Shown here: piece after piece, positions 1 to 11,691 of the stretch
Position numbering within the stretch: the first letter of the stretch is position 1
How the letters are laid out: each line of letters starts with the position of its first letter
Assembly (NCBI GenBank): GCA_013399855.1
Contig: VXAY01005687.1
Coordinates: forward strand, 129,196-193,195
Source of the DNA: Oxyruncus cristatus
Taxonomy: Eukaryota > Chordata > Aves > Passeriformes > Cotingidae
Length of the DNA stretch: 64,000 nucleotides
Direction: 5' to 3'
Position numbers and translations under genes: made by a program
The notes under the pieces: model-generated
Databases searched by the model: none
Told to the model about the DNA's origin: nothing
Seen by the model: only the letters and a program-made list of their open reading frames with translations

Positions 1-299
1 GTCAAATGTACAGTTCTTGAGAAGAGTTGTGAATTAAATAAGAAAAACCATAAATTCAGTGTTAAAATATCAATATGCATTTATGTTTATTTCTCTTAAG
101 CAGCAGATCAGAAGCAGATTTTAAGGTACATATTTTAGCAATTCTATGGCAGATGTTTGGTTTTCATAGACCAAGCATATGGCTTACATTTAAAATAAAG
201 CAGGTGTGCATCATGCACAGACTAATTATACTGCAAAGCAAAACCAGCATGTTCCTCTACACAGAATTACCAAAGCCATCATCCTTGAACTAGACCTGG
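1..299. other. 3' flank of candidate gene; polyA signal on minus
   Basis: Single-copy AT-rich DNA with no open frame worth calling. If 300-373 is a terminal exon, this is its 3' untranslated region: a canonical AATAAA lies on the minus strand at 91-86, about 210 bases beyond the stop codon. AATAAA is common by chance in AT-rich DNA, so this is only weak support. Confidence 0.25.
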
Positions 300-373
300 C
301 TACTTAATAGTGTTCATTAGTTGGGAACAGTTCCCAGAGCAGTCTACTAAGGCAATTTCCAAACCACCTTGTC
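300..373 (-). CDS. Candidate terminal exon C of an unrecognised gene
   Basis: On the minus strand a pyrimidine-rich acceptor (gattttctttcccaatctag) precedes 74 bases. They contribute the last two bases of a codon, 23 further sense codons and a TAG stop at 302-300. The peptide includes GGLEIALVDCSGNC and ends LMNTIK. The acceptor phase (one base carried over) matches the single base left by candidate exon B at 1402-1534. I do not recognise the protein. The same frame is also open upstream of the acceptor, and a 75-codon open frame here could arise by chance. The splice-site match is seen in the sequence; that this is a real gene is inference. Confidence 0.25.
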
Positions 374-1401
374 CTAGATTGGGAAAGAAAATCAGGACAT
401 GTCCAAACAAAAAATGCAACAACTTTTCCTGTTCCCAGAATAAAAACTGAAGCAAATGCCCTTGAATTTTCTTATACATGACATAAGAACACAATAGAAA
501 TATAATAATCAAAAAATAAAAAAACAACAGCTTTTATGAAAATGAACTGTTCATTGTAGTGAACAGTTCCTTCTGTTAGTTCTATCAAGTAGAGAACCTC
601 AGCATAACCAGTCTCCCTCTGACTCTTTGTCAGTGCAAGGATTAGAAGGAAGAATAAAGAAAAATTTATTTAAATGTATTTTATTAATAAAGGTCATTAA
701 GTTACTTCAGTCTTGATAGCACAGTTTTCTTGCTTTCAGGAAACATCTCTAAGAGCAAATCTCCACTCTGAGCAACCCTTCTCTAAGTGCAAAAGAACGT
801 CTTTCTGTTTCCAAGGCCAACATGAGTGCTCACTTCCGAAGTATCCATGTCTTGATGCTCTCAGATCACAACTCATGTAGGACAAGAAGCAAGTTTTCAG
901 AGCAAATATGGTAAGAACAACTCATATGCTGAAAGGTACACTCATAAAATGCTATGTGAAACATGAGGGTTCGTATTAGCAGCTGTGGCAGAGATGCGGG
1001 ACATCTTCTCTAACCTACAGAATACATTGTAAGAATATATAATGTCAATCTCCCTTCTCTCCTCTCTGCCTTGTCCTTACAACCACAGGGTGCTCAGCTG
1101 AGAGGTGACGAAGATAGAAGTCTACCAAACAGACATAGGACATCTTGTGTCAATTAAGTCTCCCTAGTTCCACTTGGACTACAACTTTCTGTAAAAAAGA
1201 AGGTACAGATCTCCTGCAGCCTTATGAATGTCACAAATGTCCCAAGGCATCTCAGATGGTACTAGACACTGATGCAAGAGCAAATGAACAGTGCCTCATG
1301 AGTTGCAAGGTAAAAATTTCAAGTGTATAATGAAAATGCTTTCTTGAAGGAACATCATCTTCAAGTTTTGGTTCCTCTCACCAAATGGTTCGTACTTTCA
1401 C
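374..1401. other. Single-copy AT-rich DNA
   Basis: No repeat family or convincing exon was recognised. If the candidate gene is real this is its last intron, about 1 kb between exons B and C. Confidence 0.3.
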
Positions 1402-1534
1402 CTATATCAGGGTTTCTTGGCCAGGAATTAAAAAAATCCTCCATTTCTAAGCCCTTTGGGATCTGAGTTTCTAGTACAGACTTGAGAAGTCTTAGAGAAG
1501 CTCTTTCTAGATCAGCTGCAGTTGTGCCAAAGAC
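1402..1534 (-). CDS. Candidate exon B of an unrecognised gene
   Basis: The minus strand shows a strong acceptor (gtgtttctgtattctctcgggcag with its pyrimidine tract), 133 open bases and a donor TAG|GTGAAAGT. The frame starts in phase 0, matching the end of candidate exon A, and leaves one base, matching candidate exon C. The 44-residue peptide begins VFGTTAADLERASLRLLKSV, which looks helical, and continues with KGLEMEDFFNSWPRNPDI. No family was recognised. It could be a chance open frame, since the surrounding frame stays open for 65 codons. A transcript read spanning both junctions would settle it. Confidence 0.27.
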
Positions 1535-4039
1535 CTGCCCGAGAGAATACAGAAACACCCAAGAGGGGCTTCCTTTACTTTAAGCCAAAAGGGTGGTATT
1601 TCACATATTATAATGCTGGTTGCAACCAGAAATAGCATTGCCAGCTTCCAGGAGAAGCCAAGCCAAACAACAGCAGCTTGAATTATGGAACAAAAATTAC
1701 AAGAGAGTGAAAGTGTAACTGAAAGTTCCCTGATATTATAAATGGATCCCTAGAAACAGGAACAAAACACTGTTAGTAGTAAAAGAAAATCACATTAAAA
1801 TAAGTGCCCCAAAATTTACTTGTAGACCCTTTATCTTAACAAAACTATGTGTTGCTGATAGGACAGCTTATGTGGTGGATCCTCTTTACTCTAGATTCAG
1901 TTGTTAAAGAGAGAATTAATTTATTTAGGAATTGTAATCAGTGGTAAATAAAAGTATGGTAAATGATAGCCTACAGTTCACAAAAAAAGAATAGTATTTT
2001 TTCAGATAAAGACCCTACTCAGCAAACCAGTAAAACATTTTTTTAACATGAATAAACATTTGAACTGTATTTATATAAAATATGTGTTCTGGTGATTATT
2101 GTAATGTACAAGTCTACCTGTATACCCCCATGAGCCAAACTTTTGTAAAAGTAATGGACTGTGTTTAATGTAGGACTAATTTTCCAGATCACATTTGCAC
2201 TGTATCCTTCCTGCAATAGTGAATTATGAAAGCATTTAGCTCGATATTTTGAAATTCATTTGCTCATGGCAAGCAGCACTGTGAATAAAGATAATATTAA
2301 TCAAGTATCCATTCATTCAAGTGGCAGCCTGTCAAGACAGATAGAGTTCATGGCTATATTTTTTTGCTGAATGTGCATACATACTCTTACGATTTCATCA
2401 GAGCTGTCAAATTACGTCAGTTTTAAAATTTTCAGTATATCCTGGCTTCAAGCTGCCAGAATCAGAACTCTCATTCTTCCTCCTTTGTGCTGCTTTGTCA
2501 ACTTTATTACTTCATCTACTTCAGGTTTGTTGGTCATCAGTAGGAAGAGATTGGCATATCTTTTTTCAATTCCTTCTTTAGTAGTTCATTCAAAAAAGAC
2601 ATGGAATGTATACGGAGAAATAGATGTGATCATTAGTTACTTCTTAAATTCCTCTGATATATGATGTTTGTTTAAGCTTTGGCTGAGGAAAAAAACATTA
2701 TTTGCCTATAGTAGTATAGTTACCCCCTTCAATTTCCCTGTCAATATGCCAACCTGTCATTTGAAAAAAAAAAATAAAATTTGGAAGGTCCACTTACACA
2801 TAGTTTACAAGTTTACAAGTGTATATTAAAGTTTCCTGTCTGTTAATTGAAATGGTGGCTTGGAATTTTGTGTATTTCTTCAACAAAGGTAGAGTGTGTA
2901 CAACAATAGTCTTAGTAACCAGAGACTTTGCTGAGCAGTACCAAAAAAGAAAAACAAAAAAGGTAATCTCAAATAAAATCCTGACCCAGCCCTTATATAA
3001 CCATGTTATGAGGTCAAGTGCCTCATACTAAACAGTCTGAAGGTAACTGCTTAAAAACATGAATGGAAGGTCATTTTTCTTCCTGGTGTCAGGTCGTCAG
3101 AAAATGCAGCAACACTCATCTCTGACTGGGGATTGGACCTGAGGTAGCCCGACCATTCACACTATGAATTTACAGAGCAGGCATGAAAAACTGCACATGT
3201 AACATGGCAGAGAAAACTCACTGTGGCAGCAAAATGCTGAATACTTAAAATGTTAGTACTAATGGGAATTTTCTGAGTGCAAGCATTGACTCAGGCTTTA
3301 GCAGAAGGAATATTTTAATGTGTTGCAAATGTTCAGCCCAAATAAGGCAGTAAGAATCAGTCCAGAACACAGATAAAGTTCAACCCCCCCCAATTTTATC
3401 AAAACCAATGACACTGGAGAAAGCAATTGTAAGTTATTTCTTAAAGGTCATCCTTTATTAATATTCACACATTGTATTCCATTAGAACAACAACTTTCAC
3501 AATTACACATAAATTATACTCCATATTCCTGCCTACAAACTATTCCTGACTCTTTTGTGTTCTGTTCATTTTTTTCCCTATCTTGAAACTTGGCCTTTTG
3601 TTCAATGTATTCATGAGTGCAAACACATCATAATTTCACTGTGAAATATTTTTGGTCGTGGTTGTTTAGAAAGATTCATGTCTAAGGTCCGTGCTTGGGC
3701 AAGAAAGTCAGTTTGGATGTAGAAAGCAGAAAACAAACAAAAGCTAAGAAAAAGGTGGGGGGAGGCAGCCTTCCTGGGAGCAAGGTGGGAGGACCCTGGG
3801 GGTTGAAATTGGTTGTGCAGGGTTGAGGAGCCCAGTTGGGTGAACAGGAACAGTCAGGGCTGGTGGTACTCTCAGGGCCAAGACATTTCTGCTCTGTGAA
3901 ATATCTAGAAAACTTACCCTTCAACATACCTTTAAATTGTTGTAAGTCATTATTTGAGTTGCATGTTATAGGAAGCACTATAACATGAACCACTTCAACC
4001 AGTGGAGGATGAGCCTCACAAAAAGCTAGAATTTAGATT
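1535..4039. other. Single-copy AT-rich DNA
   Basis: No repeat family was recognised. Short open frames here (for example 2371-2664 plus and 3682-3993 minus) show no recognisable domain. Two good donor-like sites face the minus strand near 3907-3935, but the exon they would close has no acceptor in a phase compatible with candidate exon B. Confidence 0.3.
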
Positions 4040-4382
4040 AAAAAAAGAGAGTTTATGACCTTTGGAAGAAGGTGCAGGCAACTCAGGAGGACTACAAGGA
4101 TGTTGTGAGGTTATGTCATGAGAAAATGAGACGGAACAAAAAACTAGAAGTTACTCTGGCTACTGCTGTAAAAGACAATAAAAAACGTCTTTATAAACAC
4201 ATTAGAAACAAAAAGAGAGCTGAGGAGATGTCCATCCTGTATCAGAAGCAGAGGGAAAACATGGTGACAATGAGTGAGGAAAAGGCTGAGATACTTCATG
4301 CCTTCTTTTCCTCAGTCCTTAATAATAAGAAAGACTGCTTTTCAGGTACCCAGCACCCTGTGTTGGAAGACAGGAACAGGAC
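4040..4382 (+). mobile_element. CR1 LINE fragment, ORF2 linker before the RT
   Basis: The plus-strand translation matches the segment of avian CR1 ORF2 between the endonuclease and reverse transcriptase. It reads VYDLWKKVQATQEDYKDVV, then AVKDNKKRLYKHI, then SEEKAEILHAFFSSV, a block seen in CR1 copies in many birds. About 110 codons remain open, which is unusual for an old copy. The 5' and 3' parts of the element are absent, and the 3' edge abuts an LTR remnant, so this CR1 was probably cut by the LTR insertion or lost flanks later. Family assignment rests on remembered CR1 ORF2 motifs; the subfamily is not assigned. Confidence 0.75.
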
Positions 4383-4757
4383 ACAGCTGGGAAAGCTGAT
4401 CTGAACTGATTGAAGGGATGTCACATACTACGTGACATTCTGCTTAGCAATAAATCTTGGGGAACTGAGGAGGAAGTGATAGGTGTTTCAAGTTATGTCA
4501 CCTGCCTTCCCAAGTAACCATTATGCATGCTTAGGCCCTGTTTTCCAGGAACTGGATAGACATCTGCATACCACTGGGAAACAGAGAACATATCACTTTG
4601 CTTGTGCATGCAGCTTTCCTTCACTTATTAAGCTGTCTTGATCTTGAACCACCCGTTGTTTGCACTTTGTCCTTCCGGTTCCCTTCCCCTCCTGATGAAG
4701 GAGTGAACAAGGGACTGGCTGGAGGCTCAGCTGCCAGCCAGGGTCAGCCAACCACCA
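4383..4757 (+). mobile_element. Old avian retroviral LTR remnant
   Basis: The segment follows the layout of a widespread avian LTR. A degraded TATA region lies near 4447-4454. The middle contains CTTCCCAAGTAACC and then CCACTGGGAAACAGAGAA. A polyadenylation-like region (TTATTAAG) lies at about 4626-4633. A pyrimidine-rich stretch follows, and a terminus near GGGTCAGCCAACCACCAC resembles the usual LTR end. No primer-binding site or gag-like sequence follows, so it is a solo or truncated LTR. The class is uncertain, possibly ERVK-like by recall only. No coding capacity is present. Confidence 0.6.
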
Positions 4758-5651
4758 CTCTCATAAGCCTATTTTTAAATGGAGCAGAAGAAATAAAAAA
4801 AATCTCTTCTCTTTGTGGTGTTTCTCACCATGCTTAAATAAATGCTATGAACTGGAAGGGAGGAGCTAAAAGAGTCTTGTTTCCACTTGTGGTGATGAAT
4901 AAACACTTTCAACACTGTCTACTGACATGAAACTGCATTGGACAATGAAATCCAGACTCAGTAACACCATATGTGAGAGTTCAAAATCCATTTGAATCAG
5001 CCACAATACCATCAGGTCACAAGCTACATATTATCCATATTTCCTCTGGATAAACCACTGTTTGAGTAACCTCTTAAAGCTGTTGTTTACAATTTGGGGT
5101 GAAAAAAAAATCACCCTGAAGAACACAGTCTGCTCAAGCATTCCCAGGAAAGCACAGAAAGATGTCTCTCTCCATCTGTGGGTACTTCTGCCCTTCAGAG
5201 GTGACACACGGGACACATCAGAAGGCACCAAGGGGTGTCTGGAAGGGAGTACTCTGCCTCCTGTTTGGGAAAGAAAGTACAGAAGGAGGAACACTTGCAG
5301 CCTGTCCTTGATAGGTCCATGTGGGAAATCTTTGGTGGCTTCTCCCTCTCACCAGGCTTCTCCTCCCTGCGCCAGGCCTCTTGTTTCCTCTGGCTGAGAT
5401 TGTACTTGGTCTTTTCTCCTTCCAGGCAAGTATCACCACTATCCTAGTCCTGTCCATCATTTCCTTACTGAATTTTTAGTAGGAACATTTATATTTGAAA
5501 GAAGAAGAAGAAGTCAATAAACAGACAAAAAATAACAAACAAAAAAAACCTCCTCACAAATTCACAGAAGGATTTCCAGTCAGATCTTGTCTCTCTCACT
5601 GTGTTTGCCATCTATGAAGGACCTGTATTGGCAAGAGCCTTTCAGAGTTAC
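4758..5651. other. Single-copy DNA
   Basis: Overlapping short frames on both strands at 5031-5460 show no domain, no coherent splice structure and no repeat match. A short GAA run lies at about 5498-5512. Confidence 0.3.
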
Positions 5652-5849
5652 CTTTGCTAGGGCATCTTCTTTCCACACACACTGCTGAAGAGCATCAGAG
5701 GTGTAGCACTGGACCTTCAGTGAAAGCAAGTCTACTTCACTCTTCTGTTCCTTGGACGGGCTAAAATGTGTCAAAAACAAAGCACAAAATTTTGCTTTGT
5801 TTGTACCTAGTTGTCCTTTCCATTGAACAGGCAAATTAGAACACTGAAC
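5652..5849 (-). CDS. Candidate exon A of an unrecognised gene
   Basis: The minus strand carries an acceptor (ttacaactgtttttcctcgtacag), exactly 66 open codons and a donor AAG|GTAACT, so the exon is phase 0 at both ends. The peptide starts VQCSNLPVQWKGQLGTNKAK and contains FLTHFSPSKEQKSEVDLLSL and CVWKEDALAK. The other two frames are closed. Its 3' phase agrees with candidate exon B, about 4.1 kb away. No domain or family was recognised. The open frame extends past both splice sites (142 codons in all), so chance is not excluded. This is the best single coding candidate in the first 10 kb. Confidence 0.3.
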
Positions 5850-8141
5850 CTGTACGAGGAAAAACAGTTGTAACTGAAGACTAAGTGTCAGGTCATGTAG
5901 AACAGAAAATGTGGTGTTCCTTTGAAATAGGGCAAGGAGAATTGGTAGGGAATTTATCAGAGTTAGCAAAAAGGCATTACTAGCAAGAGAAAGCCAGGTA
6001 TAGGACACAGTGTAAAGGAGAACAGAGATCTATACAGTGTCACCTCATCACTATGTGCTATAAAATTTTCTGTTCAAAAAGCATTGCAAAAGGCAAAACA
6101 CAAATTAGCAAGACATTGACAAAGTATCTTCTAAAAGCTGATGTTCAAAAATAGTTCAACTCCAAATTTAGCTGGCTTGTGTTGCAATGCTTAGAAGCAT
6201 AAAACCCTGAAGGTGATGAAGAACTTAGGAGTTTAGTGTTAGCGGAGTCAGAACAAGCAAAAATGTATAATGGTGCTCGAGCACCTTTTTGAGTCAGAAA
6301 AAGACTTCCAGGCCAAGCCGGTCTTCTGTAGGGGTGATTTGACCACCTCAGTAGCTGGGCACTGACCCTGTTTTCTCAGAATAAATCCTCCTGTTGAGCA
6401 GGTCACTCATAACCACATCTCTGACACATTCATGTACCTTGTTACCCATTTGTAAAAATGTGCTAGCACAGTTTCCACAAGGCTTGCCTCACACTGTGAT
6501 CACACACAGCTCTCATCTTACACAACTGCTTTTCTGCATTGATGTTACTGTGACAGAAAATGGGACATTGGATCCAGAAGGGAGCCTTGTCCTAAAACAG
6601 GGATAATGTTGCTAGCATTCAAACCCATAAGCACCCCATGGAGTTCATATCAATCAGAATGAAAGGCTTTTACTTTCTTCTGCTAGAAATTGTTTTCATT
6701 AATTCTCATGTACTATTGATTTTATCACTATCGATTTTATCACTTGCTGCTACCCATTTTACTACAGTGTGAGTAACTGAGCACAGGACTTTGCATCTTA
6801 GTAATTTTTCTCCCTAAGAGAGCTCTACCTTTTATGGATTCTTTTAGCAAATCAGATTTTGTTGTCTGATTTTGTCACTTCAGCCCATCTACCCTTTTTC
6901 TTTCAGTGGCTGTGCTTAACATGCTTGTGCTAGATTCTGTAAACCAGCACTGCCAATTTCATCCCTTGTCAGTCTGGATCATGACCTCTCCTGGCTATGC
7001 TCTGCTCCTAAAATGGGATTTGTGGCTGTGATTAGAATTTAAGATATTTATCCCCAACTTGACTCTATTCTTATTTCTCAGGAATCATTTTCTTCCCACT
7101 ATGCTTATAAGCCTGAAATGTAGCTGAGGACTTTCAGGCCACCAAACAAATTTAATTGTTTCATGAAATAGAGCTGATCTCTTGAGAAAACACTGGTAGA
7201 AACCCTGCCTGTGATATTAAACAAGGATTTGGGTGGGAGATTCAGAAACACGACTGCAATATTATCTCAGTTTTAGTATAAATAATTGTTAGACAAAGGA
7301 GGGAAATTTATACTGCCTTCAGAACACAACTCTGTGAACTTCATTCACAGCTCTACCACAGACTGAGCTCAGCACCACCTACAGGAACTTCAAATACGAA
7401 GATTCTCCTCAGCTCTCCATATTTCTAGTTCTGCATTAGAGCACAGACACCTATAAGACTTCTTGGGATGTTCTTTTACACAGGCATGGTTATCACAGAG
7501 ATGACCTTAGAAAAATTTTCCAGAGCACTCTGCATTGCCTCATGAAGAGAGGAGACACGTCTCCTTCATCCTTCAGTCCAATTCTAGCAAGGGTAGAAGC
7601 TACTCCTAGGTCACAGACCACATCTCCCATGAAGGCAGACATCTTTCCCCATGAAGCCAGAGTGCAGACCCAGTCAGACATGTGTATCCAGTCTTTAACA
7701 GTGCTATCACAAGGGCACATCCTGATTAACAAAGGTTCTCCTCATAAAACAACACTTAGTTTTGTACTTAATTTTTGACATTCTGTCACTTTTTGTATCT
7801 AAGGCGGAACTCCAGGAGGGAGATGTCAATGCTTCCTGGATATTAAGAGGAGTTGCCTGCCTAAATCAGGGCTTTTGAACATAAGTATTCTGTTTATAAA
7901 TGTTTTCAATCACAATCCTGTAATCTATGTTTTTCTCTCACCAACAGTCCCTGATACACACTGTAACACCCTGTTTAGTTTTAGCTGAATTAAAGGTATA
8001 GTAAATTATTTTGCACAAGCAAATGCTGGGATATCTTAGGGTAAGTAATTCACGGAGGCAATTGTTTGTCAGGAGTCTGTTATGTGAATTGCTAGCTTTT
8101 CACATAAGTTATTCTAGTACAGCAGTTTCATCCATGCATAC
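5850..8141. other. Single-copy DNA with a short perfect palindrome
   Basis: No repeat family was recognised. A perfect 14-bp palindrome GGTGCTCGAGCACC lies at 6272-6285, directly followed by five T. An open minus-strand stretch at 7493-7732 has an acceptor-like edge but no good donor in frame, so it is not called. Confidence 0.35.
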
Positions 8142-8183
8142 CTGGCAGTTTGCTAGACTAATCTCAGATTGAGACACTGTAAA
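8142..8183 (-). CDS. Candidate 42-bp micro-exon
   Basis: The minus strand has an acceptor (ctgtcctatttttatgcag), 14 open codons (FTVSQSEISLANCQ) and a donor CCAG|GTATGC. It is phase 0 at both ends and would join candidate exon A in frame. Both splice sites look good, but such short exons are easily found by chance, and several rival phase-0 stretches exist between 6.4 and 7.5 kb. Confidence 0.15.
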
Positions 8184-10459
8184 CTGCATAAAAATAGGAC
8201 AGAATTTCCACATGGGGGACTAAGTTTTGACAGAACATGGACTGGCAACAAGCTAAATATGAATACAGAGTTTAACTGAAAAATGCACATGATAAACATT
8301 GTCTGAAACTGACTGTGGGACAGGAATAAGGCTCAGGCTATGTTTAATCTTCTCTATTTATTTTTCTTTTCTCTCCTACCTGTAACTTGGCAGCAGTTCA
8401 CTGCAGAACCCATGTGTTCATGGGAGACCAAATTATAGGTCCTAGTAGCTGTGTCTCCACCTTCGTATCATTTATTCTGACTTTTAAACCCGACTAAAGG
8501 GACCACAGAGAGAAGCAAAGGCTGTTGAGATGCAGGTTGCAGATGTATCCACCTATGTAGAGGACACCCCTGACTCTTAGTTTCGCCAGAGAATGATCTC
8601 TGTAAGTTCCTGTTACAAAATCTTCATGGAGAGTAAGTATTTGAGCTTCAAAATATTCTGCACCTTCCTCCTACAGATTGTCTTGTCTCCCCTTCAGTCA
8701 TCGCCATTTCAGATCCAGCCTTCTGCTCTGACTCTTCTTACAGTCATATGCTTTTCTGTCTGGAGTCCCAAGTTCTGGACTGTTCCCAGTCCTTCTGGCA
8801 AAATAATCTACTGTGAGAGAAAAATCTACCTGATACCTTTTCTGACACCCTGGATATGTCTCAGCACTCTTGCAATCTGCACCATTTGACAAGTGTATAC
8901 TGGGTCAAATGACCTCCAGAAAGGGCAGAGGATGAGGAAAATGTGCTGTTACAGCTCTATCTGAAAACAGCCTGCCAGCTCTGGAAAGTGGAAAGCAGAC
9001 TCATTATCCTCAAAATTGGATTCACATGCTATCTTCTGCCCTCTTCCATTAGCATCAAGAAAATTCCCTGGTTTTGGCTCAGGAATCAACCATCCAAACA
9101 GAGACAGCCCCTTTCAGTATAGGAGAAAGAAAGGTGACCCTAATACTTATTACTTGAAAGAGGGTGCAGCTATTTAAGCATGATATGTAGGCCACTGATC
9201 ATAAATTACAGTTTAACCACATCTGGCAAGACAAATCATACTACTTAGTTTTGCAGCAACCAGTTTCTTAGTTAATACTTCTCTATGAGGTGATCCTTTG
9301 GAAATTCTGATTAAATGTAGGAGTTGCCATTTGGAATATACTACAGTATCTTTTGCAGAGGAAACACCTTTCGGTCTTCCTGATTATCAATGTTAATCAT
9401 AATTAATTTTTTAAAATCAGGATTCGTTTTATATAAAGATTTTTTAACAAGTTTCCTGGCCTCAGGTATCTTACTTCATGCCATTCAGTGTTGGATAGAC
9501 ACACAAAAACACATGCTTTCTTTCAGCTTGCTTTTGCATAAAGAAGGGTAAAACTTGATTTTTCTTTCTCTAAAGATTTTAGTTTACCATTCATTTCTTA
9601 TTTCTGAGATATAATCTGCTGCCTTCTTCAATGTTTTTAATGCCTTGCTAGGGGACTGATAAACTGGTCTGTGGAGTTTTCTTAAGCCGTGAGTGTCTGG
9701 CAGGTGCTGGAATAAATTAAGAGTTGAAAAAACAGACAAGGGAAAGAGTTTTAAGTAACCTGCCTAAAAATCTGTGTCCTCTTTCTCACTTCTCACTACT
9801 TTTGTTCTTCTGATGATAAAAACTTGTGAGTTTTTCAGTTATCCATAGAGCCTTCTGGGGAAAAGAGAGCAGACAGTGTCTATTTCTAGTGGGAAAAGAA
9901 ACTGGAAGAAAATAATTTAAAAGAAAAGACCAAAAATAAATATTTCAGGTTTACTTTTTCTAAATAAAGAAACAGAAAGGAGATCACATGACTGAGACAT
10001 GGTGTCCATTTAAACCTCATCAAAATTCAAAATATTCAAAATAAACTGCACTTGCAAAGACATTCCATGTGATGTACACCCACAGCAGCATCCAGCAGCA
10101 AAGAGAGCCTCCAAGTTGTTGAGAAGGGCCTTTTGTCCATACTTTCTTGAGGGCAGAAATGGGAGGGGTCGGGTCCAAGTGTACACAGCCTGTTGCAGAC
10201 ACGGCACTGCAGTGGCTGTGTGGCCTGTGGTCCTGATGTGTGATGAATGAGGAGCAGAGACATTAGAAATCACAGGCAAGAATCGCTCCTTCAGTGGCTT
10301 GCCTAGATGTGTTCTGGACACATATACCAATAACTGAGGTTATTGCCCAACTGCAGAACCTCACTTCTTCCTCCAAAAGTCACTTTTGGCTGACTTGGTC
10401 CAAAACCAGGCTGACTCTCCTCTGAGCTAAACCCTGTCTGGAGGGGCCATGCTCCACTT
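8184..10459. other. Single-copy AT-rich DNA
   Basis: No repeat family was recognised. At 10010-10330 all three minus-strand frames are open for 60 to 106 codons behind an acceptor-like site, but no frame is convincing and the only in-phase donor is weak (GAG|GTTTAA). Confidence 0.3.
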
Positions 10460-10545
10460 ATAGAATCATAGAATGGTTAAGTTTGGAAAACACTTTTAAG
10501 ATCATCAAGTCCAGCTGTTAACCCACCACTGACTAGCCCACCACA
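10460..10545 (-). mobile_element. CR1 3' tail fragment
   Basis: On the plus strand this reads as the reverse complement of a CR1 3' end: ATAGAATCATAGAATGGTT, then TTGGAAAACACTTTTAAG, then ATCATCAAGTCCAGCTG. The octamer-derived terminus is on the left, so the element points to the minus strand. Only about 85 bases remain, as expected for a severely 5'-truncated copy. Confidence 0.75.
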
Positions 10546-11430
10546 ATATAAGACAACACATTAACTGCAAAAGATTTTTTTAAAAAGTCTGAAATTTCAG
10601 TTCTCAGTCCTTCTGGTATCTTTCCTTTCTTCCTCCAAAATAAGTAATGATGCTAAAAGGGTTACTTACAGAGAGCTCAAATATTTTTTTCAACAATATA
10701 TGCTATGGTTGACTACACATACAGGGCCTCCAGCAGAAAAAAACCCACAACAACCTTTCAGGAGAATTACAAGGAGAAAAACTGTGAGAATCATTTTTTC
10801 CTTTGACTAATGAAGTAAGTACCCTGACAGGAGAGTTGTGTGCTATATTTATTCCAGCAGTGCTGAGTTATCTTCTTTAATACACGAGGCGGGGGGAAGG
10901 CAGATAGCAGATAATGCTGGAAATGGTAATAGGATGTGGAGTCAAATGACAGCTGAGCTCGTGGTGCATATTCCTCCTGGATCAGCTTGGAGCCCATTGT
11001 GGGTCTGCCTATCAGGGACATGGACATGGAAAGTCATCAGCCCCCCTTGAAATGTAGTAAATTGAAAAGAGACATGCAATCACAGCCAGCTTAAGGTTTT
11101 CAGAAAGATATGAAGTCCTGCATCTCCATTGCATTGAAAATCACCATGTGTTCCAAAGAAATATAAGCACTTTTGGCTCCATGGGTGTATCTGTGCTTAA
11201 TTAGACGCTGCTATTGTTGGTCTGTGTTTGGCCCAGCCACCTGTGGTTTGTACTTTTCCTGCCAAGATATGGGAAAACAAGAGCTGATAAACGGGAACTT
11301 CATCCTTGAAGGCAGCACTTTGTATAAACTAAAATTAATTGGTCTCTCACTATTGGCTGATGGCCTTTCAAGGGCACTTGAAGGAGAAAGTGAGGAGGAG
11401 GACAATGAAGTAAACCCCCAGACTCATTAA
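10546..11430. other. Single-copy DNA
   Basis: No repeat family or exon was recognised. Short frames around 11173-11430 overlap on both strands and show no domain. Confidence 0.3.
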
Positions 11431-11435
11431 GGGAA

Positions 11436-11586
11436 GACCCTCCAAGGTGCATCACGCAGGCGCGGGGAAATTCCAATGCACACACGTGTGTGCAGAAGGG
11501 GCACCACGGACACAACGGGGGNCACACGAAGGACCACGTTGCCTTTTGCGGGGGTGCCCGCGATGTGTGAGCCGGACCCTCCGAGG
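11436..11586. repeat. GC/CpG-rich insert flanked by near-identical 12-bp direct repeats
   Basis: GACCCTCCAAGG (11436-11447) and GACCCTCCGAGG (11575-11586) bracket about 127 bases that are far richer in GC and CpG than their surroundings. The insert contains a perfect 18-bp palindrome TGCACACACGTGTGTGCA at 11477-11494 and one ambiguous base (n) at 11522. The flanking repeats resemble a target-site duplication or the ends of a minisatellite unit. No family was recognised. The ambiguous base suggests a hard-to-sequence or polymorphic region. Confidence 0.45.
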
Positions 11587-11691
11587 ATGCAGCTGCTATA
11601 GAGAATCCTTGGTATTCAGAGTTGGGAAGATAACCTCATAAGTTACACCTGGGTGTTTTTGGGGTTTTACTGAGGGTATTTTCCCTTCTCT

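Noticed and set aside
7493..7732. Minus-strand open frame as a possible exon
   Set aside because: Acceptor-like edge present but no good donor in a phase that joins candidate exon A.
10010..10330. Three overlapping minus-strand open frames behind an acceptor
   Set aside because: Only one frame could be coding, none is convincing and the only in-phase donor is weak; low stop density reflects local composition.
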